From positions 62,001 through 126,000 of the forward strand of contig JAJAGP010002002.1 in the NCBI GenBank assembly GCA_025084515.1: DNA of 64,000 nucleotides, given 5' to 3'. The notes beneath the pieces are model-generated. The model saw nothing but the letters and a program-made list of their open reading frames with translations, was not told the DNA's origin and did no database searches. The stretch comes from Ancistrus triradiatus (Eukaryota > Chordata > Actinopteri > Siluriformes > Loricariidae). Positions 12,067 through 25,500 of this stretch are shown one piece after another (the first letter of the stretch is position 1; each line of letters begins with the position of its first letter). The translations under genes were made by a program, and so were the position numbers.

Positions 12067-12185
12067 ACTGACACACACACAGAATTCACAGATGTGCGAC
12101 ATGCATCGAGCAAAAAACCTCTGTGAAATAAAGCTTCACGACAAAGGACATTATTGTGTGTGTGTGTGTGTGTGTGTGTGTGCAC
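12022..12185. repeat. Paired (CA)n and (GT)n microsatellites
   Basis: (CA)n at 12,022-12,080 and (GT)n at 12,155-12,181 lie about 75 bp apart, so they are mutually complementary and could pair as a hairpin in single strands. Confidence 0.95.
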
Positions 12186-12339
12186 GCGCATAAAACATCA
12201 CGTATCAGTGTGTGTGTGCATCCACACGTCAGATAAGGGATTAGGTTGCTGTGGTAATTAGTACAATGAGGTACAACTGCTACAACACCCAGAGAAGGTA
12301 AAGAGTCTGACGTCAACGCGGTTCCATATAAGGACTGTG

Positions 12340-13050
12340 ACCGTGGACTGTGGAAGCTTAGCAGTTAAGGTACTGGACTGTGGAATAGAAGGTCCAGGGT
12401 TCAAATCCCACCTTTGACAAGATGCCACTGTTGGGTCCTTGAGCAAGACCCTTAACCCTCAATTGCTTGTATTGTAAGACTGTTTACACTGCAGCTAAGG
12501 TACTGGATTGTGGACCACATGGTCCAGGGTTCAAATAACAGCACTACTCAACTGGCAGTGTTTGGCAAGACCCTCAAGACCTTTTCCAGAGTTTTACCTT
12601 GTACCTTGTAAGATTGTATCAGTTGTAAGATGCTTTGAATAAGGATAAGGGCATCTCCTAAATGCCCTAAATGTAAATATAGAGGTTATGACCAGTTATG
12701 ACCACTAGAGGCACTGTAGCACTATCCGTGGGACTATGGTGGCTTAGCTGTTAAAGGTACTGGACTGCGGACCGGAAGGTTTTGGGTTCAAATCCCACCT
12801 CTGCCAAGACGCCACTGTTGGGTCCTTGAGCTCACAATTGTAAGCTTGTTACAGTTGTAAGTCCCTCCAGATAAGGGTGTCTGCTAAATTAGATGTGTAT
12901 ACCTTAAATGGAATCTCGCATCCAAAGCAATTGTGGGTTAAGGATCTTGCTCAAGGACTAAAGAGTGGAGCAGAGGTTGGATTTGAACCCTGGACCTTCT
13001 GGTCCATAGTCCGGTACCTTAACCACTAAACAGTCCCACAGAATGAGTTT
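12340..13050. mobile_element. Cluster of tRNA-derived SINEs
   Basis: Two plus-strand copies or partial copies lie in 12,340-12,680 ('ggtactggactgtgg', 'ccagggttcaaatcccacc', 'ccactgttgggtccttgagc', ending 'ctcctaaatgccctaaatg'). A third plus-strand copy spans 12,733-12,895. One minus-strand copy spans 12,905-13,045. Each head has a B-box-like 'ggttcaaatcc'. Confidence 0.8.
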
Positions 13051-14768
13051 CCTCTGGGTGTCACTAACCATAATTGCTTCATGTAACAGAAATAAATGGC
13101 AAAAACAACCATCCATAAGGATAACCTGTATGCTACTGTGAGGCAGACAAAAGATTTCCAGGCATATCGAGTCCTTTTTCACCTAACAGTCATTTCACGA
13201 GTGAGTCAGTGTGGCAGCGTCACGGTGGAGAGATGGAGGTGGGAGACGAGCACTTGGAGGATACCTCACTCTAAATAATTCACACACACTGAAGTTCCCC
13301 TGTCAGGTCCACTCATTGGGTTCAGTGAGAGACAGAGAAAGAGAGAGAGATGAGCGAGAGAGATGCAAGATGTGAGGAGAGTCTCAGCGGAGGAACAGAT
13401 CGAAGGAGTAAATAAAAAGAGACAGAACACGGCAGTGGATGGCTTCGAGGGACACACCGACTTAGAAAAGCCATTACAGCCTGTCAATACGACAATGTAA
13501 ATCCTGCAGGATATCCGACTTGTCATATCACGTTTAAAGACTGTATTATAGCTCTTTTCCACAAGATAACACAGTTCCCCGGGGTCTTAATGCCATGTCT
13601 GGGACACGCCTCGGTCAAAATACCAAAAGGAACCAGCACCCTTCTCAGGCTCACTATAACGTTTGTTTCAGTGCGGTCGGTTTTGAGTGCCTGTTGCTTT
13701 AACCGATAATCAGCCACTGCTCAACCACTTTCCCCACACCCTCAGAGATTCACCGCAAGCGACGCACAGCTTGTGAATAAATTCAGCACCAGGACACAAT
13801 TCTGAAGACATCTTAAAGCCGTTACACAAAGTGACAAAGCGATGCAGAAATGCAAAAGTTTAGAATTTCGCGCTTAAGGCTGTGTTTAAGTTTGTGTGGC
13901 ACAGCTTGTCTGAAAGCTTCAGGTACCTCACTGGACCAGATGAGTGTGCAGATCACACTGCAGATGTGTACGAACAGTAAATGGTAACATACGTAACCAT
14001 CTGCGAGTGAGTCACTGGTGACAAAGGCTCTGTCTTCCGGCACTTTGGTTCCCCCCACTCTCTCTCCGTTAACGTCTCCATTATGGCCAAAATATTCCTC
14101 TTCCATCCGCCAGGGCCGTGGTGGAGAGCATCTATACAGAACTCCCTGGAGAACACACAAAAATAGACATTTTACCTAAGAGCAAAGTGTGATTGGGGCA
14201 AGGAGGCAGAGGGAGAGAGGGAGAGAGGCTGGAAGGATGCATCATATTTCCAGAAGCGACAATTAATCACACTCCACTGACTACACCATTTCTGATACAC
14301 AGCAGCTCCCGGATGAGAAGCAAGAGGTGCGGTCGTGCCGACAGGCACGGGCATAGTGCAGACTTCCCTGTCAAATCACCATCACAGCAATACTAATGAA
14401 TCTCAGACTACAGAAGTATTGCAGTTTAAGAACTAGAGCGTGTTTAACACGAGCGCCAAGTCATTTCAATAGGCTTTGCCCGCTGGTACATCAAGACGTA
14501 ATCTTCTCTGTTTGAGGGCTTTAACTGTTTGGAACATTTTCAAGCCAATGTTGAAATCATCTTATAACTCAAAACATTAAAAATGTCAATGGAATCCTTG
14601 CTAGAAATGCCTCCTTCTAATGGTGGTGGGCAGGGATGTTGGGAAAGAGCTGTTTGCTCGTGGGTGATAAAAAGGGGTGTACCCTAGTCCATCCCAGACC
14701 CAGCCCTCCAACCCGAGAAACCCTGATTAAACGAAACAGGAATCACTGAGAAAATCAGACAGCTTGGC
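13051..14768. other. Intergenic stretch, no gene recognised
   Basis: Mixed sequence with a purine-rich patch at 13,325-13,370 (GAGA repeats) and another at 14,205-14,235. Open frames on both strands are short, and I see no splice-bordered exon or recognisable domain. Confidence 0.4.
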
Positions 14769-15003
14769 ATCCCGATGAAGCTGCCAGATGCTGCTGTTGC
14801 TCAAGTGTAAGGGGAGGAAACACTCAGTACTTACAGCTGTAACCTATAGAAGCTGTTTTTCTCATCTTTTTCTGATCATACAAGTTTCCTCTATTTTCTG
14901 GTTGTATTCTAATAAAGAGACGGAGAAGTAATTGCATATGGTCATTATACCATGCAATATGTAGCCATGGTATACCTAATGTAATGGTTTCCTAAGACTA
15001 CAC
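14769..15003. mobile_element. Fragment of a 'cagtactgtgcaaaag' TIR element
   Basis: Begins 'gatgaagctgccagatgctg', continues 'gttgtattctaataaagaga' and ends 'aatggtttcctaagact'. It matches the layout of the fragment at 4,187-4,418. The terminal repeat is truncated. Confidence 0.65.
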
Positions 15004-15219
15004 ACTATCCTACTCTGTATTTAACATACAGAAATTTTGAGATAATCACCAGTAAGCCGTTCATTCGAACTGCACTCAGTACCTTCCAGCTGAATTTGAG
15101 AATCGTCTTATGCCAGTTTGAGTCATGCTGGAGGTTCGTTAGCATTGTGTGGAGACACAGGATAATCAGAGATAAGTCTCAAATTCCCTGATCTCTCCCT
15201 GCCCTCCCTTTTACCCCTT

Positions 15220-16560
15220 TATGCATTTGAGATGGGCATAACGAATCATTTTGATGAGTCGATACTTAACATCAATTCAGTGAATCGAATTAGGATGATT
15301 CTTTTGATTCAACACCCGGATCGGCCAAATAAACAAATCGAACACATCAGAATAATAACGAAAAAGGTTTAATCCCCCTTCATACCAGACAGTTTAGCGC
15401 TCTGTCAATTCACAGGACTCTAGTGGAAGGATTTGATTCCTTAAAAAGAAACCAGCCTCAAATCAGCTCATGTCTAAGGGTAAACGAGTGCATTTAGATC
15501 TCACAGTCAGGGAGCTGGTGCATGATGGACTGCAAATCTATAAGAACAGCAAACACAATCATTGATATAACGAACAAAGTCATGACTATACGTCTGTTCT
15601 TTTCAATCAACATCATATCTACAGGCACTCAGGTGGCACAGCGGAAATTCCACCACAACAGTGACCCAGATTAAGACCAAGGAGCCTTCCAGCTGGTTCA
15701 ATCATGATGCTTGGCCATGTTTGAAGGAGGGGAGATTGAATGGTGGTCATCCTCTGTGACTGCAACAGCCACCACTGCTGGCTCTGTGATGGACTGTTCT
15801 TGCAACAATGACCAGGAAAAACCGTACTTAAAATGTGAAAAATGAAAAGTTAGGACAATTCTAAGAGCCTGTGACTGACAGGGGTCGTAAAAATGCATTA
15901 GAACATTTTTGCATGCAACCCAAAATGGCTCTGGCAGTGCCCTGTCCAGAGTGGCCTGCTGCACAGTTAACCTAAGCAGATAAAGTCCTCCCAGTGCCAG
16001 AGTGTCAGAGCTGGGACTTGAACTCACAACCTTCTGAGAGCTTGGGTAGTGCAGAGGTCTAATACACTAACCCACCACTTCAGAGCCCTGTGTTCAAGTC
16101 TCAGTAGTACCTCTGGTCTGGGTGAGTTAGGTGCAGGGTCTGTAATTGCATCACTCAAACGTTCACGTTAAGCCCAGCTCAGGGTTCGTACCCTAGCAGT
16201 TTTAGCAGCTGGCGCTTTCTGCTCTGGGTAAGGGACATCAGCTAAATTATACCATCGAATGAATCGACTCGCTCACGAGAGTCGTTCAAAAAGAACCGAG
16301 TCGCGTTCGATTCGCGCATCAGTAACGGTGCGCGCCGCGATCAAGCCTCCATCCACCTGTCTCACCGTGCCAGCCCTTGCGTTATAACCTACGCTTTCCG
16401 AGACGAATGAGACACCTGAAAGCGATCTTATGCCGAATCAGGAACAAAAAGAGTCTAAAACGGACGGTTGGTGATTGATTCCCGTCTGCTCAACCGCTCA
16501 CCGATCCGCGCGCCACAAATCCTTCATCTCTCCGACCGATGTACTCCTCATCCGTTCCGA
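15220..16560 (+). promoter_or_regulatory. Upstream region and presumed promoter of chrnb2
   Basis: The last 300 bp before the start codon are CpG-rich ('gcgcgccgcgatc'), consistent with a CpG promoter without an evident TATA box. 'gaatcgaatt' and 'cgaatgaatcgactcg' motifs occur at 15,235-15,310 and again at 16,255-16,315 and may mark the edges of a degenerate insertion. No other gene is visible. Confidence 0.4.
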
Positions 16561-16561
16561 C

Positions 16562-19500
16562 ATGGCTGCATGGACCGTGCTGTGCCTCCTGTTTGCTTCT
16601 GCGACCCGTAAGTGATGCGATTTATTTAAGGGTAACCGAAAGAAACGCGTCTGATCGAAGTGGAGGTGTGCGCATTACGCAGCATGAACCGGATTATGTA
16701 ATTCCGCGGGAGAAAGACGCACTGAAACAAACAGCAGGGCATTCAATCAGTTTTATTAAACGCACTGCCATCACGGACTGAACATGACATGGAATCATCC
16801 TGTTAGACGCTTAGATAGACGCTTTTTTTGGTGTGTTTTTTGCATGAGTGGACTGATGGTGCGTTTTATTTTTTTCATCTGAGCCGCAACAGTGCAGGTT
16901 TGTAGACCTTATAGCGTTAAACCTTTTTGGTATGAAAGACAATAGCAGTCGGTCTACGTTAGGAATTAGAAAGGTATCCATTTAACGTTTTAGGGACGCT
17001 CCAGTTCCATTTCTACCCCAATTAAGCCAATTCTCTACACTGTAAGATGGCAGCTTCCAGTCTGGCAGGGTGAAATGCTACCAGGTGCTCACTTTTTGTC
17101 ATATGGCAGGTGAACCCCTCTAGAGGGTCACCTGTTTTGCATGCACGAGCAGACAGACGTCCAATATCGGCATGTGTCATAATATCTGGAAAGAAGTGCC
17201 ATCTGTGCAGGATCGATTATGCTCTCCAGGACTCCTGGATGGACGGCTGTGTCATCGTCAGGGCTTTAGAGAATAAGCCAAATGCTTAACACCTCAGAGC
17301 ATGACATACAGTACTGTGCAAAAGTCTCAGGTCACCATTAGAATTGTTGTACCTTCTATGGGCTGGTATGAATTTAGTTTGACCTCTCCTTACTGGAGCA
17401 ATAGCAGCATCTGGCAGCTCCATCGGGATGCCAAATTGACCCTTCTGCAGTCCTTTTGGAAGGGTGCAGCCAAGAAACCACTTTTTTGGAAAGGGAACAG
17501 GGTGAAAAGGCTAAGATATGCTAAATATCTTTGGAATGAATATCCAAGAATGCAAGTTTGGGTCCAATGGTCGAAAATATGGTATGTTTGGACATTGCTA
17601 AAACAACAAATCTAATGGTGGCCTAAGACTTTTGCACAGTACTGTAAACTTGCTGGCATTTGCACACCAACGCTGGTTGTGTACATGTATACAGATTCAT
17701 TAACCCACAGTGTTCATTAGCTCTAATATACCTTAGCTCTGGTACCATTGGATCTGCATAGGCAATGTGGATAGGGATGGAATAATATCTAGTTATACGA
17801 CTGCCTAAACATGGTTACTTAATTCCGATTAGTTTATTAGGTTATGTTAACACAACCTCACCATGCAACAAACCTAAATATGATATAAACAAATTCTACC
17901 TTCCAGGAAGGTGCTTAAACTTTTGCACGTGGCAAATGCTGTGTGTTTTGCCCCATATGCTTCAAAATCCATCCAGACATATGTAGTTTGGCCAAGGGTG
18001 CCAAAACTTTACACAAAACCGTATCAGGTTCAGAAAAGAAGTGATGAAACACCATCCAATAAAGACTCATGAGCACACGGGACATAAATAAACAATTCAT
18101 TTATAAACAATACACAAACAAGAAAAAACACACAATAAATAAACACACAAGTAAATAAATAAATAAGTAAAGACAAGTAAATAATAACAACAGATCATTT
18201 AACACAAACAAGCACACAATAAATAATAAAACAATAAGACGAAATAAATAGGCACACAAAAACAAATACATAAAAGCCCCAACAAAGCACTCAATAAATA
18301 AAGAAACACAAATAAATAAATTTGTTTACAAATAAATAACTACACAAAAAAAATATATAGACACACTAAGTAAATATTTAAACACAAATAAGTAAGCAGG
18401 GAATCTAACTACAAATTACTATCTAATTACAAAAGCTCTGTTTAATATAAACGGATTTGATGTACAGCACCCGTGCACCTGGTGCACTTTGCGTTACAGG
18501 TGGACTTGTACGGGCTTGCATGTGATTTGAGAAGAACACACACCTCCTTATTTACCAGCACCTACAGATACCCATCATTAAACTGGAAGCTATTACACTT
18601 ATAGCCACGCAGAAGAGCTCGAGTACATGATCACACCCACAAGCAGACTCATCGCAGCACTTACTGCAAACTCAGTGTACGATCAAGCCCCGGACATTTG
18701 ATGTGGATATGGTACCTTCACAGCCAAATGAGGATCGATGCGGCCTTCCTCTCATCCTGCCGTCATTAAGTGCTGTCATTAAGAGCAATTAGCAACAGGA
18801 TCTTGGTTGCTGCTTCTGCTGAACAGAGGTGCAGACGCTTGTGGACGGACTCAGCCTCGGGAGAGCAGTAACGATGGATTGTTAGAACGTGACGTACGAC
18901 CTATACATCAGAACAAATCAATAATGGGGTAGAGAGGGTCAGTTGAGTTGCACCACCCGGGCGTCATCCATCATACTTCTCTTATTCTCTCTACATGATG
19001 CGGCAGTATTCTCCTGAACGAGCAGAAAATGAGCACAGACGGTTGGAAATGATGCGTCCTGCCTCCCTCCGCTCTGGGATATCGTCTAGGACCGTTAAGT
19101 ACAGATGAGCAAACGTAACCTGCTTTAAACTTGATATTCATCTATAAAATATGTAATGCGGGGGCCAAAAGTCTGAGAGCTCTTACGAAAACGCTTATTT
19201 GGATCTTTGTAGAGGATTCCTACTGCAGCAGGACACCGACCCAAAACACACCTCAGAGCTTTGCAGCAACTACGTGCAGACCAAAGATGAACGCGTGCCG
19301 ACTCATGGACTCTCCTTTTACAGTCACCTGATCTAAACCCTAAAACCAAGCATTTATGGGGGCACTTGAAGACAGAAAGCCGAGCACTCAGTATCATCAC
19401 AGGATGTTCTTTGGATTATCGGGACATCGTCGGTTGTTGCAGTCCATGCTGCTCGACTACACGGTGTCATTACAGCAACAGGGGGGAACAAACCAAATTC

Positions 19501-22500
19501 TACAGACATTTAACAAAAGAACTCGTATTCGTACCTGAGTCTGTATTTAGAACCGACTGTTTCTCGTTCTGAGAAGAGCTCAGAGCTGCTGAAGGTGTGG
19601 GGGATAGGTCACCTTCTGTTCTATATATAGCATGTATTACGTACACCTCAATGCGCGCACACACTCCCGCCAACGGTCCCATTCTTGTGCGTACACTGAC
19701 TCTGCAGTGACTTTCAAAGACGTTTCTTCTTTATATGAGGATGTAGCAGTAACAGACGACGTCCTATTAAATCAACCGATCCAGATTTCCTCGTGGATTA
19801 ATGGGCAGATGTTGAAGTTCAGCACCATTCATAATACATAGACATAATACATTATATATATACAAAGTTTATGAACCCGTTAGAATTTTCTATATTTCTG
19901 CATTAAAATATGACCTAGAAACATCATCAGATTTTCATACAAGTGCTAAAAGTAGATAAAGAGAACCCAATTAAACATATGAGACAAAAAAAATATTTAC
20001 TTGGTCATTTATTTATTGAGGAAAATGGTCCAATATTACATATTAGTGAGTGGCAAAAGTATGTGACCCTCTAGGATTAGCAGTTAATTTGAAGGTGAAA
20101 TTAGATTCAATCGATGGGACGACAATCAGGTGTGAGTGGGCACCCTGTTTTATTTAAAGAACAGGGATCTATCAAAGTCTGCTTTTCACAACACATGTTT
20201 GTGGAAGTGTATCATGGCGCAAACAAAGGAGATTTCTGTTGTTGATGCTCATCAGGCTGGAAAAGGTTACAAAAACATCTCTAAAGAGTCTGTGGACTCC
20301 ACCAATCCACAGTCAGACAGATTAACCAACAAAGAAAGATCACTCCCAAGAGCAAAGGCGTGTAATTGTGTGGTGAGGTCACAAGGACCCAAGAGGACCC
20401 CAGGGTGGTAAAATTCTATGCAACTGAAGGCCTCTCTCACTCACATTGGCTAATGTTCATGAGTCCACCCATCAGAAGAAACACTGAACAAACAATGGTG
20501 TGCATGGCAGGGCTGCAAGGAGAAAGCCACTGCTCTCCAAAAAGAACATTGCTGCTCGTCTGCAGTTTGCTGAAGATCACGTGGACGAGCCAGAAGGCTA
20601 TTGGAAGAATGTTTTGTGGATGGATGATGAGACCAAAATAGAACTTTTAGGTTTAAAAGAAAGGGTTATGTTTGGAGAAAGGAAAATACTGCATTCCAGC
20701 ATAAGAAACCTTATCCCGTCTGTGAAACATGGTGGTGGTAGTATCCATGGTTTGGGGCTGTTTTGCTGCATCTGGGCAGGACGGCTTGCCATCATTGATG
20801 GAACAATGAATTCTGAATGATATCAGAGAATTCTAAAGGAAAATGTAAGGACATCTGTCCATGAACTGAATTCTGACATCTGTCCATGAAACTGATGAAG
20901 GTGGGTCATGTAGCAAGACACCGACCCTAAGCACACAAGCCGTTCTACCAAAGAATGGATAAGAAGAATAAAGTTCATGTTAAAAAGTCCTGACCTTAAT
21001 CCAATGGAAATGCTGTGGAAGGACCTTGAAGCGAGCAGCTAATGTGAGGGGGGGGAAACCCACCAACATCCCAGAGCTGAAGCTGTTCTGTACGGAGGAA
21101 TGGGCGGCTAAAATTCCTCCAAGCCGGTGTGCAGGACTGATCAACAAGCTACAGGAAACGTTAGCTGCAGTTATTGCTGCACAGGGGGGCACACCAGATA
21201 CCAAAAACAAGGGGGTCACATACTTTTGCCACTCACTAATATGTAATATTGGATCACTTTCCTCAATAAATAAATGACCAAGTATGATATTTTTGTCTCA
21301 TTTGTGTAACTGGGTTCTCTTTATCTACTTTTAGGACTTGTGTGAAAATCTGATGATGTTTTTGGTCATATTTATGCAGAAATATAGAACATTCTAAAGG
21401 GTTCACAAACTTTCAAGCACCACTGTATATCCCAGATCTCGACCTCTTGATAGAAGAGACAATCAATGTTATACAGTACTGTGCAAAAGTCTTAGTCCAC
21501 CATTAGATTAGATGACGATATATTCATTATTTATCAGACTCTTTATTAGAATACAAGCAGAAAATACAAGAAATTTCAGCTTCTATAGGGTACAGTGGCA
21601 AGAATGCCAAGTTGGCACGTTGAACCTTTTACAGTATGGAGAAGCTTGCCAGGAATGTATTGTGGAAGAGTAGCAGCCAAGAGACCACTTTTTCAGAAGG
21701 GGAACAGGGTGAAAGGATATGCTAAAGCTCACAAAGCCTGGAACGAAGACCGGTGGAAAAATAATATATCATGCATGGTCATTATAGCATTGCTAAAACA
21801 GATTTAATGGTGGCATAAGACTTTTGCACAGTACTGCATATGTTTGGGATCATCAGCGTATTATGCTGTTGCATAAGGCGAAATAAGATTGTGTATCCCA
21901 TTAATGGAGGATGTCAGCGTTGGAACAAATGAATGTTACGCTAGATAAATAAAAGTGCTTCTGTAACCCCGCATTGATTGGCAGTGAGAAGACACTCGAG
22001 AAAACTAGCTGATTTGCAGAAGTGCTGGCGATGGCATGCTGTTCCACTGATGGTAATCACATAAGCTCTGGTAATGATTCAAAACGAATGCCTTTAATGC
22101 TGCGGTTGGCATCTAATGTGTGATGGGGGGTGTCAGGGATGAATCGAGACAAGGAGCAGGAGAGAGAGCTGGGAGAGAGACGCTTGGCAGATTGTATCCT
22201 GATTTAGCCTTCTTTATGCAGCTCTTTATCCGTGTTCTTCCAGAATGAGCAGTGAAAGCATTATTTCTCAGCCTCTTTCATTTCTCAAATCATCAAACTC
22301 AGTGATAATAGATAATGCTTGTATTACCATACGGTTATCTGACCTTTTATAAAAATGGATGCCGTTTATTTATTTACCTTTCGGTGTTTTAGTCATGGGA
22401 AGATCCCGAGCTTATCCCGGAGAGCATAGGGCACAGACATGAGCATGCCCTGGATATTACATAAGCCACTTGACAGAGAACGTCCACTGAGTGTTAGTTA

Positions 22501-25500
22501 TTATTTATAGTTCCTCATTTTAGCTCCGCTTTATCTTGGTCGGGCTGCCGATGAAGACGTGGCGACAGTCCACCGCTGCAGCAGCCCAAGGGGACGCTTC
22601 GCCGTCCCCCTCAGACATGGCCAATTACGTGTATGTATGATGCCAGACCTGGCCGGATGACCCCAACCTGGGTCAAAACAGCAGTGCTGCTCAACCCAAC
22701 AGCCTCATGTATATTCAACAAGCTTTTAGCTCTGTAGATCATATGGTTATGGAAATATTCTTTGTGAACGCATGCCCCCCACAGAGGACCCAAATGAATT
22801 ATCAGGTCTTACGAGGTCAGTGTTGTATTATGAGATTGATTGGACTCCCTATTTGATTATTTAAAGCCTGTGCTTCTAACAAATATGGTTTTAGGTCACT
22901 TTGGTCGCACCTCATCCTAAGGATTAACAGAAGTGTGTTGGCAGTGATGAGATTTACTGCATTAGGAGATGAGCATGGCATCGTAGAGCTTGACCATTGC
23001 AGCCCTCATCATTAGTTAGACTTTTCAAGGAACCAGTTTGCAAGCTGGCTAAGAGAGTTAGCAGAGCAGAACTAATCACTCTTATGAGACTTCATTAGCT
23101 TTGAAGAGATGTCTGATTGGCGCATATTGGACTGGTTAAGGTAGGCGTCATTGCCTAAGCCTTGAACGATACTGCTAACATAGCTTACAGCACCCTTTAA
23201 AGCTGATGAATGATCATGTGACTGATTGGATCGATGCGGTCTCACATGAGCCATCTCTCGCCACACTTTTCCTCTAAGGTTTAATGGTATTTCCTTAATT
23301 TAATTTAAAGAGGGAAGGACGAATGAAGGTGTTGGACACGTTCCACGTAGTCCCCCAGACTTGATGGATGGTCGCATGATTGATCGGGCCAACGCAGCAC
23401 TGCTTTTGAACTCGTGCCCACCCTGTATCAAAGCATTAACAGTGCTCGGTCCGGCGTTCGCCGGTGACAGCACTAATGCAGCTTGCTTTTAAACAAAAAT
23501 GCTAATGCTTCTAAAATCGAATAAAAGCTGTTTTAGTTCAGGGGTGCAAATCAGGTTATGATGTGTACAGTCATTACTTTCATATCAGATATAGATAAAT
23601 CAATCCTAACGTTCATACTCTAGACAAGCACTAAAGCATGAATTGGATATCATAACAGAAATGCTGTACACTCAGTGAAGCCGAAATTAAAATTCAGTCC
23701 AATCAGATTCAATGCATGTCCATCCGAGGTCTTAAGAATTACAATAGGGAAAAAAATCTGTCTTATACAGGTATGCACTGGTTTATGATTGTGGTTGTGT
23801 TCCTGTGTGTGTGTGTGCCCAGTTACAAACTGGCACCGTGTCTAGGCTGGGTTCCCACCTTTCCCCTCTGCTGCTGGATAAGTACCTTATTATTTCATAT
23901 AGAAAAGCATTAAGTGACAACCCATAGCCAATGTGAAGCCTGAAAGAGCATCATGAGCACTTATGGCAGACCTGCAGGACTCATGAAGCAGGACAACATG
24001 CTAATTTATTAAAATGCTTTCTCTCGGTGCATTCCTACCCCGCAACATATTCCTGCTGATAAAAATAGAAGCAGGGGAAGAACATGTGTAAGAGAGAGAG
24101 AAGAAAACGTACTATAAACATCAGAGACCAGTAATTGAACCAGTTGGTGTATTGGGTCTGATGGTCACCAGTATGAGATGCTGGAACAGTGAGCACAGTG
24201 GATCTTTGGAATTTGAACGCTTCATTATTCGACCAGTTCAGACACTGGGTTTTTTGCCCCTGAATTTGAACAAAGATACAGGAAAGGGAAGCCTGAATTC
24301 GAACAACCTCCGGAACCAGTTAAGTTCAAATTCTGAGATTCTACTGTATCCGCAAAAGTGCAAATACTACGACAAAACTGATAACCAAGGATGGCGAGCA
24401 GCCTGATCTTCGCAGACTGAGATAGGGAGGCTGCTCTTAGGCAGATACAAGATGAAAGAGGCTTGTTTATGATTAGCATCTTCATTGATTTGCTGGGTGA
24501 AAGCCGTCACTCCTACACACTGAACAGGAAGAACTGGGGGAAGGGGGAGACTTTATCTTGTCTCAGGTCAGGAATAATCCTCATTCTGAACGGGACGTGC
24601 AAGTCATCGCCTCAACGCTGACTGTGTGTGACAATGCATACGTGTGCAGGGCAGGTATAAATCTGATGCACATTTTGCACAGTAGCTGCAGTCATTTGCG
24701 TCGTCTCGCACTGTTGGTGATGTTGACACTGAAATTATTGCTTATTTGTAGAATCCATTTCATAGATATCCATCATAAATATACTCCATGTGTCACCTTC
24801 TTGTTTAAGGTGATAGTAACTTCAGGCTCCTGCAGATGGCGTTGCACGGGGATGATCGAGCTAGAAATAACTGCGGGATGTGCGACGGGATTCATAGATT
24901 GAGAAGAGGTGGTACAGTGCAGTGAATGTCTCGTTCGATGTGTGGAAAATGGGTCACAGAGTAGATGTTAATGATTGGTAAAAAGGAAGTGTTGGCATTC
25001 GGACATGCCAAAGGCCATAGTGTGAAGGAAGTAGCTGATTTTTGAAGCGTATGGTCATACGGCTCAGCAGTGGAAAAAATCCCAGTCTACAACAAAGTCT
25101 AGTCAGAATTGGTGGAGGTATTATGCGCCATTAGATAGTCGTCTAAAACAAACATGCATTGCACCTGTATAAATGTCTGTCAAGGTAAGCTTTCCGTCCG
25201 AAAGGATGCTGATGCTCCAGCTAAGCCATATTTCCTTTTATAGGTAGTCAAGGTGCTGACACAGAGGAGCGACTGGTGGAACACCTCCTAAATCCTGCTC
25301 ACTACAACAAACTCATACGACCAGCCACAAACGGCTCAGAGCTGGTGACGGTGCAGCTGATGGTCTCGCTGGCTCAGCTCATCAGCGTGGTGAGAACGAT
25401 TTTTTGCCAGTTGATCTAACACGTCTGTGTGAGTACCCAAAGGAAAGAACATGCAAACTCCATACAGGCAATAATCAATATTAACATTTGTATAGCACCA

